From: Lachnoanaerobaculum umeaense
Lineage (GTDB): Bacteria; Bacillota; Clostridia; Lachnospirales; Lachnospiraceae
Length of the DNA stretch: 64,000 nt
Direction of reading: 5' to 3'
Assembly (NCBI RefSeq): GCF_003589745.1
Contig: NZ_CP032364.1
Span: forward strand, 124,001-188,000
Below the pieces are notes generated by a model. It searched no databases. It was not told where the DNA came from and saw only the letters and a program-made list of their open reading frames with translations. Of the stretch, positions 1-13,700 are shown piece by piece; position 1 is the first letter of the stretch, and every line of letters starts with the position of its first letter. Made by a program: the position numbers and the translations under genes.

Positions 1-3000
1 GTTCACCACTATGAGGATGGAACTACAACAGAGCTTTATACACCTACAGGAGCAAGTACTCCTACTGCAGTTACTATCTCAGGTAGTGGCAAGCTGGGAC
101 TTACAGAGGATCTTACAAATAAAGCGACTGATATACCAAACTATGAATATGTGAGTGTTGATGTAGCCGGAGCACCAAGTGCAACAGCACCGGGTACAGC
201 AGGAGAAACAACTCTTACACATGGAAGCACTGCACAAACAGTAATCTATAAGTATAAACGAAAAGATGCCGGAAATGTTATAGTACATCACTATGAGCAG
301 GGAACAACAACGCAGTTAGTACCGGATATGACATTAAATGGTACAGGAAAGCTTGGATTGCCTTATACAACAACCACTCAGGCTATACCAAACTTTACAG
401 TGGTAACAGTACCGGCAAATCAGAATGGTACATATCAAACCGGTGCTCAAACAGTAACTTATTACTATAAGAGAAATGACGCAGGAAATATCACTGTAAA
501 TCATTATGAAGTAGGAGGAAGTACACAGCTTTATACACCGGCAGGAGCGGCTGCACCAAGTGCGGAGGTATTTGACGGTACAGGAAAGCTTGGACTGAGC
601 GAGACATTTGTAAACAGAGAAGCCGACATAGCCAACTATGAATATGTCAGTGTTGATACAAGTGGAGCACCGGGACTTACAGCAACTGGAGGCTCAGGAC
701 AGACAAATGTCACATATCAGACCGGAGCTCAAACAGTAACTTATAGATATAGAAGAAAGAATGCTGCAAATATCACAGTTCATCATTACGAAGATGGAAC
801 TACAACAGAGCTTTATACACCGGCAGGAGCAACTACTCCTAGTGCAGTTACGATCTCAGGAAATGGAAAGCTTGGATTGACTGAAAATCTTACAAACAAG
901 GAAGCAGATATAACAAATTACGAGTTTGTAGGTGTGGATGTAAGTGGAGCACCAAGTGCAACAAGCCCGGGAGCGACAGGAGCTACAACACTTACGCATG
1001 GAACTACAGCACAGACTGTTATCTATAAGTACAGAAGAAAAGATGCCGGAAATGTTGTTGTAAATTATGTGGAGCAGGGAACTAATGTACCTCTGAAGAC
1101 TCCTGATACCCTAAATGGAGCAGGAAAACTTGGACTGACATATACAACTACTCCGCAAAACTTTAATAATTATGATCTTGTCAGTGCAACACCGGCAAAT
1201 CATACCGGAAACTATCCTAATGCAGGAAATGATATTACTGTAACCTATGTGTATAGAAGAAAGGATGCAGGAAATATTACTGTAAACCACTTTGAAGTGG
1301 GAGGAAGTACACAACTTTACAAGCCGGCAGGTTCAGCTACAGTAGCGCCGGAAAGCTTCGTAGGAACAGGAAAGCTTGGATTATCTGAGAACCTTGGAAA
1401 TAGAGAAGCTGATATAGCCGATTATGAGTTTGTAAGCGTTGACACTACCGGAGCATCGGGAGCAAATACTCCTAGCGCAACCGGAGACACAGCGGTTACA
1501 TATGTAGCAGGAAATCAGACTGTAACTTATAGATACAGAAGAAAGGATGCTGCAAATATAGTTGTTCATCACTACGAGGTCGGAACAACAAATGAACTCT
1601 ATACACCGGCAGGAGCAGGAGCTGTAGGACCGGAGATTATCTCAGGAACCGGAAAACTTGGAACAAATGAAAATCTTACAAATCAGGCTGCTAATATAGC
1701 AAACTTTGAGTATGTAAATGTGGATGTCAGTGGAGCACCAAGTGCAACAAGCCCGGGAGCAAATGGAGCTACAACACTTACACATGGAACTAATCAACAG
1801 ACTGTAATCTATACATATAGAAGAAAGAATGCAGGAAATGTATTAGTTCATCACTATGAAAATGGTACAACAACATCAGTGTCCGCTGATGAGAACCTAA
1901 GTGGCGTAGGAAAGCTTGGACTAACATATAATACAAGCCCGGCAAGTGTAGCTAATTATACTGTAGTAAGCACAACACCTACAAATCACACAGGAAATTA
2001 TCCGGCAAGTGGAACAACGGTAGTAACATATTATTACACCAGAGATGATGCAGGAGATGTAACAGTTCATCACTATGAAGATGGTACAACCACTCCATTG
2101 ATGCCTGATATTACAATAAGTGGTACAGGTAAGCTTGGACTTCCATACACTACTACAGAGCATAATATTCCAAACTTTACACTGGTAGCCCAGCCGGTTA
2201 ATAAGAATGGAACATATACTGTAGGAAATCAGGAGGTTACATATTTCTATAGAAGAAATGATGCCGGAAATGTAATAGTACATCACTATGAAAACGGAAC
2301 AACAACATCTGTATCTCCTGATGAGAATCTAAGTGGTGTAGGTAAACTAGGACTTACTTATAGTACAAATTCTGCAAATATACCTAACTATACTGTTGTA
2401 AATGCAACACCACTAGACCATGCAGGAAATTATCCGGCAAGTGGAACAATAGTAGTAACATATCTCTACACAAGAAACGATGCCGAAGATGTGACTGTAA
2501 AATATCTTGAACAGGGAAGTGGTACACCACTTGATACGGATGATGTATTGAATGGAGCAGGAAAGCTTGGATTGCCATATACTACTACAGAGAAGAATAT
2601 TCCTAACTATGAACTGGTAGCCCAACCGGTTAATAAGAATGGTACATACAGTAACACACCACAGACAGTAATCTATGAATATAGAAGAATGGCTGCAGGA
2701 GATGTAACAAGCGTTTATGTAGATGATGAAGGTAATGAAGTTTCCACACCGGATGTTCAATCAGGAGCAGGAAAGCTTGGTTTGCCATATACTACTACAG
2801 CAAAGACTATACCAAACTTTACTTTAGTAAGTGTGCCAAGTAATGCAAATGGAACATTTACAAGTGGCCCACAGACAGTAACCTATGTTTACAGAAGAGC
2901 CGATGCGGGAGATGTAACTGTATATCACAAGTCAGTATATGATAATAGTGATTTAAGTACACCAACAGTGCTTGATGGAACAAGAAAGCTTGGACTTCCA

Positions 3001-4356
3001 TATACTACAAGTCCTGAGACGTATTCAGACTTTGAGGTAACTACTGTGCCAAGTAATGCAAATGGAACATTTACAAGTGGTCCACAGACAGTAACTTATC
3101 TCTATAAGAGAAAGCAATCAGGTGGAGTAAAGGTAAATTATTTGGATAATCATGGAAATAGTATTGAAACACCGGATACAATAACAGGAAGTGACAATGT
3201 GGGCTTACCATATACTACATCACCAAAGACTATTCAATACTATGATTTGATAACAGTACCGGCTAATGCAAATGGAACATTTACTGTAGCACCTATTACA
3301 GTAGATTACATTTACAAGCGTCAAGATGCCGGAGATGTGGTTATTGAGCATATAGATGAGAATGGAAATGTACCTCTAGAGACTCCGGAGGTATTGGATG
3401 GAACAGAGAAACTTGGAATGCCATATACTTCAAGTGTGAAAGCATTTGAAAACTTTGATGTAATAAGCGTACCAAGTAATGCTAATGGAACATTTGAAAG
3501 TGGAAGTCAGACTGTGACATATGTATATCGCAGAAAAGATGCGGGAGATGTAATTGCCCATTATGTAGATACTGCATGGCTTCCAATAGAGAGTGATGAA
3601 ATACTTGATGGTACAAGAAGCCTTGGCTTGCCATATGCAACCAATGCAAAGGATATCGAAGGATATACGCTATATCTTGTACAGGGTTCTGAGACCGGAG
3701 TATTTACAAGTGGTACAATAACAGTAACTTATGTTTATAAGAAGAATCCGGGACAGGTAATAATACCACAACCTGTAGTTCCAACAATTCCGGTTACACC
3801 TGGAATAATAACACCAGGAACTCCAGGAAGTATAAGTCCTATAATACCGGGAACACCAGGAACAGTAACTCCGGTCACACCGGGAAGCGTAACTCCTATA
3901 ATTCCGGGAACACCAGGTTCAGTAAATCAGGTAACACCGGATGGAACTACTCCTTCAAGAATAGCTACACCAAGTCAGATAAATCGTCCGGGTGATAGAT
4001 ACCAGGATTTGGTTATTAGACCAACAGCAACACCATCTATTGCAACATCATCAAATGGAAGCAGAGGTGGAAGTTCGTCAGGTGGAAATTCAACAGTTAG
4101 ACCTGGAAAGGCGGTAACAGTAGATAACGGACAGTCTAAGAATGGACTAAAACTTGAGGATCCAATCATAGACAAGCCAAATGTGGATACAACAAAATCT
4201 ACACCACAAAAGGCTACATTGACTCCGAATACAAGAATTGCATTATCAGTTCCAAAGACAGAAGATGCAAAAGATATGAGAGGATATATATTTGCCCTTA
4301 TTACCTCTCTGACAGCTGCAATAATAATTGCACTCAAGAAAAAAGAAAAAGTATAA
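1..4356 (+). CDS. Giant MucBP-repeat cell-wall surface protein, 5' end outside the window
   Basis: The frame is open from base 1, so the start and N-terminal region lie upstream. About 16 MucBP-type repeats are visible to about base 3750, each ending in a Y-x-Y-(K/R)-R-(K/N)-(D/N)-A-G-like boundary with a G-K-L-G-L core. A Pro/Thr/Gly-rich wall-spanning segment follows (about 3755-3955), then a pre-anchor segment beginning ATPSQI and containing ATPSIATSSN. The C-terminus has VPKTED, a hydrophobic helix and a KKKEKV tail, the layout of a sortase signal but not canonical LPxTG. MucBP domains are known from mucin-binding adhesins of Gram-positive bacteria; a host-glycoprotein or biofilm adhesin role is inferred. 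The last ten repeats closely match those of the next gene, so the two are recent paralogs. Confidence 0.9.
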   Translation, partial: VHHYEDGTTTELYTPTGASTPTAVTISGSGKLGLTEDLTNKATDIPNYEYVSVDVAGAPSATAPGTAGETTLTHGSTAQTVIYKYKRKDAGNVIVHHYEQGTTTQLVPDMTLNGTGKLGLPYTTTTQAIPNFTVVTVPANQNGTYQTGAQTVTYYYKRNDAGNITVNHYEVGGSTQLYTPAGAAAPSAEVFDGTGKLGLSETFVNREADIANYEYVSVDTSGAPGLTATGGSGQTNVTYQTGAQTVTYRYRRKNAANITVHHYEDGTTTELYTPAGATTPSAVTISGNGKLGLTENLTNKEADITNYEFVGVDVSGAPSATSPGATGATTLTHGTTAQTVIYKYRRKDAGNVVVNYVEQGTNVPLKTPDTLNGAGKLGLTYTTTPQNFNNYDLVSATPANHTGNYPNAGNDITVTYVYRRKDAGNITVNHFEVGGSTQLYKPAGSATVAPESFVGTGKLGLSENLGNREADIADYEFVSVDTTGASGANTPSATGDTAVTYVAGNQTVTYRYRRKDAANIVVHHYEVGTTNELYTPAGAGAVGPEIISGTGKLGTNENLTNQAANIANFEYVNVDVSGAPSATSPGANGATTLTHGTNQQTVIYTYRRKNAGNVLVHHYENGTTTSVSADENLSGVGKLGLTYNTSPASVANYTVVSTTPTNHTGNYPASGTTVVTYYYTRDDAGDVTVHHYEDGTTTPLMPDITISGTGKLGLPYTTTEHNIPNFTLVAQPVNKNGTYTVGNQEVTYFYRRNDAGNVIVHHYENGTTTSVSPDENLSGVGKLGLTYSTNSANIPNYTVVNATPLDHAGNYPASGTIVVTYLYTRNDAEDVTVKYLEQGSGTPLDTDDVLNGAGKLGLPYTTTEKNIPNYELVAQPVNKNGTYSNTPQTVIYEYRRMAAGDVTSVYVDDEGNEVSTPDVQSGAGKLGLPYTTTAKTIPNFTLVSVPSNANGTFTSGPQTVTYVYRRADAGDVTVYHKSVYDNSDLSTPTVLDGTRKLGLPYTTSPETYSDFEVTTVPSNANGTFTSGPQTVTYLYKRKQSGGVKVNYLDNHGNSIETPDTITGSDNVGLPYTTSPKTIQYYDLITVPANANGTFTVAPITVDYIYKRQDAGDVVIEHIDENGNVPLETPEVLDGTEKLGMPYTSSVKAFENFDVISVPSNANGTFESGSQTVTYVYRRKDAGDVIAHYVDTAWLPIESDEILDGTRSLGLPYATNAKDIEGYTLYLVQGSETGVFTSGTITVTYVYKKNPGQVIIPQPVVPTIPVTPGIITPGTPGSISPIIPGTPGTVTPVTPGSVTPIIPGTPGSVNQVTPDGTTPSRIATPSQINRPGDRYQDLVIRPTATPSIATSSNGSRGGSSSGGNSTVRPGKAVTVDNGQSKNGLKLEDPIIDKPNVDTTKSTPQKATLTPNTRIALSVPKTEDAKDMRGYIFALITSLTAAIIIALKKKEKV

Positions 4357-4363
4357 TTTTTGT

Positions 4364-4389
4364 CCCTCGGCAAAAGCCGGGGGATTTTT
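4364..4389 (+). terminator. Rho-independent terminator of the first MucBP gene
   Basis: An 8-bp GC-rich stem (CCCTCGGC, AAAA loop, GCCGGGGG with one G-T pair) is followed by ATTTTTA, starting 7 bases after the stop codon. Confidence 0.85.
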
Positions 4390-4778
4390 AAATGGTAAAA
4401 AAATGTAAACACTGCATTTAAAATGAGTTACACATTTTTAAGAAACCGTATAGATTTGGTAAGGATTTTTTTAAGTGATGTGTGATATGATATTATGACA
4501 CCATAGATAATAAGAAAATTTCAAGAAAATATCAAAAATCTACAAAAATATGGAAATCATCGCAAAATAAACCATATCATCGCAAAGAAATTTTTGGATA
4601 TGTATAAGAGATATTTTCATAAAATGATATCTATGTAGAGTGCATTATAGTTAGGTGTTAAATGTGCACATAAATGATAAAGTATAATAACAGACTTAAA
4701 AAAGAGAGGTAATCATAAAGGATAGCTCTCATATTTTGCAGTATTTAAATATTTTATCAAATAATATTAGGAGGAAAA
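4390..4778 (+). promoter_or_regulatory. Leader region between two MucBP genes
   Basis: This is a 389-base AT-rich stretch without a convincing ORF. TATAAT at 4683-4688 and TGATATGAT near 4485 are candidate -10 elements, but neither has a good -35. A weak dyad (AGATATTTT ... GATATCT) lies near 4608-4632. The ribosome site AGGAGG at 4769-4774 fixes the next start. The preceding terminator makes an own promoter here likely; which element is used cannot be decided from sequence. Confidence 0.4.
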
Positions 4779-7700
4779 ATGAATAATTTAAAAAAGCGTT
4801 TATTAGCCGCTCTTTTATCATTTGTGATGGTGTTCTTATCCATGGGTGAGTTCTTCACAGTCTATGCCGGCCCACCGGGCATAGTTAACGATCCGGACAT
4901 AATTGCAGAAGTAACATATGACAGAAGTGTAGTTAACAGTCGTGGAAACAGTGACTTCTATGTAGGAGAGGAGGTTTCGTTTTATGCAAATATTACGGTT
5001 TCGTCGATTACTAGAAGTATACCGGGTGCATATGGAAAGCTCTATTTACCAAAGAAGATTTTTCCAACGGTAAATGCTACCAATATTTCTACCTGGATAA
5101 ATAGACCAAGTACTAATTATTTGAATATAGATAGCTCATCAGATACTGAGTACCACATAGTTAAGCTGAAGTTTAATAACCTTGGCGGTGGTACCACACA
5201 GACAGTGCCTTTTAAGGGCAAGATTGCAGACTTCTCACTTGCAAATAATGAGAGTTATGTAATACCGTATCAGGTATATGATGCAAACGATACTTTGCTT
5301 GAGAGTAACAATAATACCTTCACTGCAAAGACATATCCTATCGGATATGGTAGCGAGGATTATAACTACAGAAGAAGCTACCAGTATGTACAGGGTTCTA
5401 GTGATTTACAAAGTAATAACTCACTTTCAAATACATTATCTACATATGTAGATTTTTATACCAGAAGAACCAACTGGCCGGCACCGGGTACATATCATGG
5501 TACAAGTTTTCCACAAGTAGGTGCCGACAGAAGAAAGACAAGAGTAACGGTACAGCTTCCGGCAAATGAAAACTTCGATACTACAGACAGCAGAAATGCC
5601 GGATGGACATATGATCCTGTAAACCATACTATCAGTAAAGAAAAGAATTATCCGAGTAATACATATACCAGTGAAGGTTTCTACATAAGATATAACAATC
5701 AGCCTACCGGAACATTAAATGCACCTGTCGAAGTTACATTCCCTATAACCTGGGCTTATGTAAATGATGACGGGTCAATAGATCAGGCATCTTTGGAGAA
5801 ATCTAAGTCTTTTGCCAGATATGCTTCATTTCCGGCAATACCTCCGACAGACAGAGGTATTACAGCTTATAAAAGTGCAAGTCCATGGTATTTGACATTT
5901 GACGACAGAGAGGAATCAACTGTACATAAATATGATATCAGTACTACATGGGGCTGGAATACGGGAACACCTGTAACATATCCGACTTTAGGCCAAAAAA
6001 AGGGAAGAATTTTCTCAATACTTGATACTCCGGAAGTCGATATGGAATTTATGGGATATCAAATCAAATATCCGAACTTAACAGGAAAAGTAGTTGATGC
6101 ATCGGGAACGGAGCAGACTATTCCTGTTTTGGATGCCACTCAAAAGGCTGCTCTTTCAAATAACCAACTTATAGGAACAAAGCCTGACGGTAGTGAGGAA
6201 GTGATTGCTACAAATGTATCGATTACAGAGAACTCCACAATGATTGATTTGCCGAATCCTACTCATTACACAAAGATAAATCTTAAGTTTACAAATCCCA
6301 TAGAGGTACAGGCACCAAACGGTAAAGTAGTGGTTGCAACATATAAATTCCGTTTGGCAGAGAGCTCATACAATAATGTAAAGACTATTTTGGATGCAAA
6401 GCCTGATAATGAACAAAGTTATTCGGACACTTATAACAGAGCAAATGTATACGGTGATGACGGAGCAAGTCATCAATGGAATGCTCAAACCAGACAGATG
6501 ATAAGATGGGCAAAAATTTATGCAAAAGAAAGTGCCCATACCACTCAGAATCAGAACTTGGGAACAAAGTATCTGAACGAAGAATTTGCTATGACTGACG
6601 GTATACAGTTCCGTCACAACCTTCCTGAGAGAGGTAGAGATGTAAAGAATCCGAAGTTCTTTTTATTGGCAGATCCGGCTCTTGAGTTTAAGGGTATGAC
6701 CACCAACTATTTAGGACAGCCTACATTCGGTCCGTATCTGAATAATTACAGAGTGGAATATAACTTTAAGAATACCGGAAAGACTGCTTACATCTGGGAT
6801 TTCCCGACATTCCACCTTCCGAAGGGATCTAATTATTATACTATAGGCTTTTATCCGAGATTTAAGACTACCAAGAATATGGCAGGCGGTCAGAACTCCA
6901 TAGATACATATATGTCATGGGACAATAATGAAGAGGCCGCTACCGATAAGGTGCCGGGACTCTATGATGATGTCCTTGACCTGGACAATGACGGAAACAC
7001 AACAGAGAAGTTCACCAGCAAAAAGGCTACATATCTTTACTCACCGCCGCTTGAGTTGATCCTTACAAAGAGATCAAAGAGAGCGGATTCAGCTGAGACT
7101 TTGTATTCAACGCTTACAACACCTGACAGTGAGCAGATAGTAGACTATAAGTTAAACATTTTCAATAACTCTATAACAGGAGTTAGCGGATTTACATTCT
7201 TTGATATCCTGCCACATGTGGGTGATAAGGCAATAGCACCGGATCAGCAGGGTAATTATGCTGACAGAGGTTCAACATACAGACTTGGACTTACAGGTCC
7301 TCTTGATCCTAATCCGAACTATACATATGAATACAGTACAACCCCTGTTACAGAAGGAAATATAGCTGCCAACTATGCAGGCGCTACATGGACTTCATCG
7401 GTTTCAGACTGGTCAGCGGTTACTATGTTCAGACTTAAGATGAAGCCGGGATATACACTGGCAAGCGGATCATCAGATGATATTACATTCAGAGCAAAGA
7501 TGCCTGATACCACTCCTCTTGATACCACAAACAAAGCGGTAAATACCTTTGCGGGATTTGCCGGAGACAGCTATACAGGTGCATTTGAGGCACTTAGCAA
7601 TGTTGTAATACCAAAGAAATATAAGATCAGCGGTAAGATCTACTATGATGTTCCACCTGCAGGTGGAAGCGGAAACGGTACATATCTTACAACTGATGGA

Positions 7701-10700
7701 GACGTACCTGCAGCAGGCAGAACGGTAAGTCTTTATGATGCAAGCGGTAATCCGGTACTTGATGAATCAGGTAATCCGATGACTACCACAGCCAATGCAA
7801 ACGGAGACTACGCATTTGACAACATTTCAAGAGCAGGAACATACAAAGTAGTGATAACACCGGGAGTAGGAGATACAATAAGTACAAACCGTGTTACATC
7901 TACATCACTAATAATAGGAAATGACTTTGCTGACGGAACTCAGGGAAGCAATCCTGTATTTGATACAAGCGTAACACTTACACCAAGTGATGATAAGAAA
8001 ACAGCAAATGCTGCGCTTGTGGCAAGTAATTCTACATTGAAAGTAAAATATGTAGATATGGCAGGCAATCCGATACCGCTTGATGACGGAAGCGGAAATG
8101 TGGCCGATACGGACAGTGTTCACGGCTTTAGAGATCCATATACTGTAACACCGCCTACAACACTTACAGGTGTAGCTAATTATGAGTATGCGGAGCCGGA
8201 TCTTACAAACGGCAGACCGCTTACAGGAACATTAAATCCGGGACAGAATGTCGTAGTATTAAAGTACAAGAGAAAGACTGCAGGAAATATAACTGTGAAC
8301 CACTTTGAAGTAGGTGGAAGTACACAGCTTTATACACCTTCAGGAGCGACAGCACCAAGTGCTGAAACTTATGTAGGAACGGAAAAACTGGGACTTAGTG
8401 AGAATCTTACAAACAAAGAAGCAGACATCGCCAACTTCGAGTATGTAAGTACAGATGTAACGGGAGCACCTTCAGCGACATCGCCAACAGCTACAGGTAA
8501 TACAACAGTTACATATCAAACAGCACCTCAGACAGTAACCTACAGATACAAGAGAAAAGATGCTGCAAACATAACAGTAAACCACTATGAAGTGGGAGGA
8601 AGTACACAGCTTTATACACCTGCGGGAGCAGCAGCACCAAGTGCAGAGACAATCTCGGGAGCAGGAAAGCTTGGAACTACACAAAATCTTACAAACAAAG
8701 CATCAGACATCGCAAACTTTGAATATGTAAGTACAGATGTTACCGGAGCACCAAGTGCAACAACACCGACATCGACAGGTGCAACAACACTTACTCACGG
8801 AAACACACCACAAACAGTAACTTATTACTATAAGAGAAAAAATGCGGGAGATGTTATAGTACATCACTATGAGCAGGGAACAACAATACAGCTTGTACCT
8901 GATGTAACATTAAACGGAACAAATAAGCTTGGATTGCCATATAATACAACAACACAGACAATTCCAAACTTTACGGTAGTAACAGTGCCGACAAACCAAA
9001 ACGGTACATACCAACCGGGAACACAGACAGTAACTTATTACTACAAGAGAAATGATGCAGGAAATGTTATAGTAAACTTTGTAGAGCAGGGAACAAACAC
9101 TCCACTTAAGAGTCCGGAGACAAAGAGCGGAGCAGGAAAGCTTGGTCTAGCTTATACAACAACACCTGATACTTTCGCAAACTATGAGCTTGTAAGTGCA
9201 ACACCTACAAATCATACAGGAAATTATCCACCGGCAGGAAGTGATATCACAGTAACTTATGTTTACAGAAGAAAGAATGCCGGAAACATTACAGTCAACC
9301 ATTATGAAGTTGGTGGAAGTACACAGCTTTACAAACCTGCAGGAGCAGCGACAGCAGGACCTGAAAACTTTAACGGAAGCGGAAAGCTTGGATTAAGTGA
9401 GAACTTAACAAATAAGGCGGCAGATATTGCCAACTACGAGTATGTAAGCGTAGATGTAAGTGGAGCAAGCGGTGCAAGCACACCAACAGCAACAGGAGAT
9501 ACAAGCGTTACATACCAGACAGGAAATCAGGTAGTGACATACAGATATAAGCGAAAAGATGCGGCAAATATCACAGTACATCACTACATTGACGGAACAA
9601 CAACAGAACTTTACACACCGGCGGGAGCAGCGTCTCCGGGACCTGAGACGATAAGCGGTAGTGGAAAGTTAGGACTTACAGAGAATCTTACAAACAAGGA
9701 AGCAGATATAGCAAACTATGAGTTTGTAGGAGTGGATGTAAGCGGAGCTGCAAGTGCAACAACCCCAAGTGCAACAGGAGCAACAACTCTTACACATGGA
9801 AATACAGCACAGACAGTAATCTATAAGTACAGAAGAAAGAATGCTGGAAACATCGTAGTTAACCACTACGAGGTTGGCGGAAGTACACAGCTTTATACAC
9901 CAGCAGGAGCAGCATCACCAAGTGCACAGACCTTTGACGGAAGCGGAAAGCTTGGACTTGTTGAAAACCTTACAAACAAGGAAGCAGATATAGCTAACTA
10001 TGAGTATGTAAATGTGGAAGTAAGTGCAGCACCGGGAGCAAGTACCCCGACAGCTACAGGAGCTACAGGAGTTACATACCAGGCAGGAACTCAGACAGTA
10101 ACCTATAGATACAGAAGAAAGAATGCAGCAAATATAACAGTACATCACGTAGAGGATGGAACAACAACAGAGCTTTACACACCTGCAGGAGCGGCTGCAC
10201 CAAGTGCGGAGACAATCTCAGGAGCAGGAAAGCTTGGAACAACAGAAAACCTAAATAACAGAGCGGCTGATATAGCAAACTTTGAATATGTAGGAATTGA
10301 TGTAAGCGGAGCACCAAGTGCAACAAGCCCAAGTAGCACAGGAGCAACAACCCTTACACATGGAAATAATGCACAGACAGTAACTTATAAGTACAGAAGA
10401 AAAGATGCAGGAAATGTTATAGTAAATTATGTGGAGCAGGGAAGCAACATCCCACTAAAGAGTCCGGATACATTAAACGGATCCGGAAAGCTAGGTTTGC
10501 CATATACGACAACACCACAAAACTTTAACAACTATGAACTTGTAAGTGCAACCCCTGCAAACCATAGTGGAAACTATCCACCGGCAGGAAATGATATAAC
10601 AGTAACCTATGTTTATAAACGCAAGAACGCAGGAAATATAACAGTAAATCACTTTGAGGTGGGAACAACAAATCAGCTTTATAAACCTTTGGGAGCGGCG

Positions 10701-13700
10701 GCACCAAGTGCTGAAACCTTCAATGGAACAGGAAAGCTTGGACTAAGTGAAGACCTCACAAATAAAGAAGCAGCTATAGCAAACTATGAATATGTAAGCG
10801 TAGATGTAAGTGGAGCAAGCGGTGCAAATACACCAAGTGCAACAGGAGATACTACAGTAACATACATAGCAGGAAATCAGGTAGTAAACTATTACTACAA
10901 GAGAAAAGATGCTTCAAATATCACAGTTCATCACATAGAGGATGGAACAAATACAGAGTTATACACACCGGCAGGAGCAGCCGGCCCAAGTCCGGAAGTT
11001 ATATCAGGAAGTGGAAAGCTTGGAACAAATGAAAACCTTACAAACAAGGAAGCAAATATAGCAAACTTTGAGTATGTAAGTGTAGATGTAAGCGGAGCTC
11101 CAAGTGCGACAACCCCAAGTGCAACAGGAGCAACAACCCTTACCCATGGAAACAGTCCACAGACTGTTATCTATAAGTACAGAAGAAAAGACGTTGGAAA
11201 TGTAATAGTTCACCATTACGAGCAGGGAACAACAACCCCTGTATCACCTGATGAGAACTTAAGCGGAGTAGGAAAGTCAGGACTTACATATACAACAAGC
11301 CCTGCAACAGTAGCAAACTACACAGTAGTAAGCACAACCCCTACAAACCACACAGGAACCTATCCAAATAGTGGAACAACAGTAGTAACCTATGAGTATG
11401 TAAGAAACGATGGAGGAAATGTAATAGTACATCATTACGAGGATGGAACAACAACTCCACTTGTACCTGATACTACACTAAATGGAAGTGGAAAGCTTGG
11501 TCTACCATATACTACTACAGAGCATAACATACCAAACTTTACGCTAGTAGCTCAGCCGGCAAATAAGAATGGAACCTATACAAGCGGTAATCAGGAAGTA
11601 ACCTATTTTTATAGAAGAAATGATGCCGGAAATGTATTGGTACATCATTACGAAGCCGGAACTACAACATCAGTATCACCGGATGAGAATCTAAGTGGTG
11701 CAGGAAAGTCAGGACTTACATATAATACAAGCCCTGCGACAGTAGTAAACTACACAGTAGTAAGCAGTACACCTACAGACCACACAGGAACCTATCCAAA
11801 TAGTGGAACAACAGTAGTAACCTATGAGTATGTAAGAAACAATGCAGGAAATGTAATAGTACATCACTACGAGGATGGAACAACAACTCCACTGGTACCT
11901 GATACTACATTAAATGGAAGTGGAAAACTAGGTCTTCCATATACTACTACAGAGCACAGTATTCCAAACTTTACATTGGTAGCTCAGCCAAGTAATAAGA
12001 ATGGAACATATACAAGCGGTAATCAGGAAGTAACCTACTTCTATAGAAGAAATGATGCCGGAAATGTATTGGTACATCACTACGAGCAGGGAACTACAAC
12101 ATCAGTATCACCGGATGAGAATCTAAGTGGTGCAGGAAAGTCAGGACTTACATATAATACAAGTCCTGCAACAGTAGCAAACTTTACAGTAGTAAATGCG
12201 ACACCAACAGATCACACAGGAACCTATCCAAGTAGTGGAACAACAGTGGTAACCTATGAGTATGTAAGAAATGATGCTCAGAGTGTAACTGTAAAATATG
12301 TAGAACAGGGAAGTGGAACACCACTGGATACAGATGATGTAATGGGAGGAGCAGGAAAACTGGGACTACCATATACAACAACAGAAAAGAATATCCCTAA
12401 CTACGAGTTGGTAGCACAACCTGTAAATAAGAACGGTACATATACCAATACACCACAGACAGTAATCTATGAATATAGAAGAATGCCTGCGGGAGATGTA
12501 ACAAGTATTTATGTAGATGAGGATGGAAATGAGATAGATATACCTGAGACCCAAAGTGGAACAGGAAAGCTTGGCCTTCCATATACAACTACATCAAAGA
12601 CAATACCAAACTTCACATTAGTGAGCATACCTACAAATGCAAATGGAACATTTATACCTGGTCCACAGACAGTAACCTATGTATATAGAAGAGCAGATGC
12701 CGGAGATGTAACGGTATACCACAAATCAGTATATGATAATAGCGATTTAAGTACACCGACAGTACTTGACGGAAGCAGAAAGCTGGGACTTCCATATACA
12801 ACAAGCCCTGAGACTTACTCAGACTATGAGATAGATACAGTACCGTCTAACGCAACAGGAACATATGTAAGCGGAAGCCAAAGTGTAACCTATCTATATA
12901 AGAGAAAGCAGTCAGGTGGAGTAGTAGTAAATTATCTGGACAATCATGGAAACAGGATTGAGACACCTGATACAATAACAGGAAGTGATAATGTAGGCTT
13001 GCCATATACAACAACACCAAAGACCATACCAAACTATAGACTGATAACAGTACCGCCAAATGCAAATGGAGTATTTACAGTACCACCAATAACAGTAAAT
13101 TATATCTATAAGCATGAGGATGCGGGAGATGTTGTAATCGAGCATATAGATGAGAATGGAAATGTACCACTGGAAACCCCTGAGGTACTGGATGGAAGTG
13201 AGAAGCTGGGAGAGAGCTATACATCAAGTTCAAAAGTATTTGATAATTACGATCTAATAAGTGTGCCAAGTAATGCAAATGGAGTATTTACAAGTGGAAG
13301 CCAGAGTGTGACATATGTATATCGCAGGAAGGATGCCGGAGATGTAATAGCCCATTATGTAGATACAGCAGGACTACCAATAGAGAGTGATGAAATACTT
13401 GATGGAAGTAGAAGCCTAGGCCTACCATATGAAACAGCATCAAAGGAGATAGCAGGATATACCTTATTGTTAGTAAGGGGATCAGAGACAGGAGTATTTA
13501 GCCCGGGAAGAATAGAAGTAACTTATGTATATAAGAAGAATCCTGGACAAGTAATAATACCACAACCTGTAATACCGGTTACTCCGGTAACACCTGGAAC
13601 AATAATTCCGGTAACACCTGGAACAATAATTCCGGTAACGCCGGGAAGCATAACTCCTATAAGTCCGGTAACACCGGGAGGAGTGACTCCGGTAACACCG

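Noticed and set aside
1111..1572. Minus-strand open frames inside the MucBP genes, with Cys/Ser/Ile-rich products
   Set aside because: They are antisense shadows of Thr/Gly/Val/Asn-rich repeats, recur at the same place in each repeat, and lack ribosome sites.
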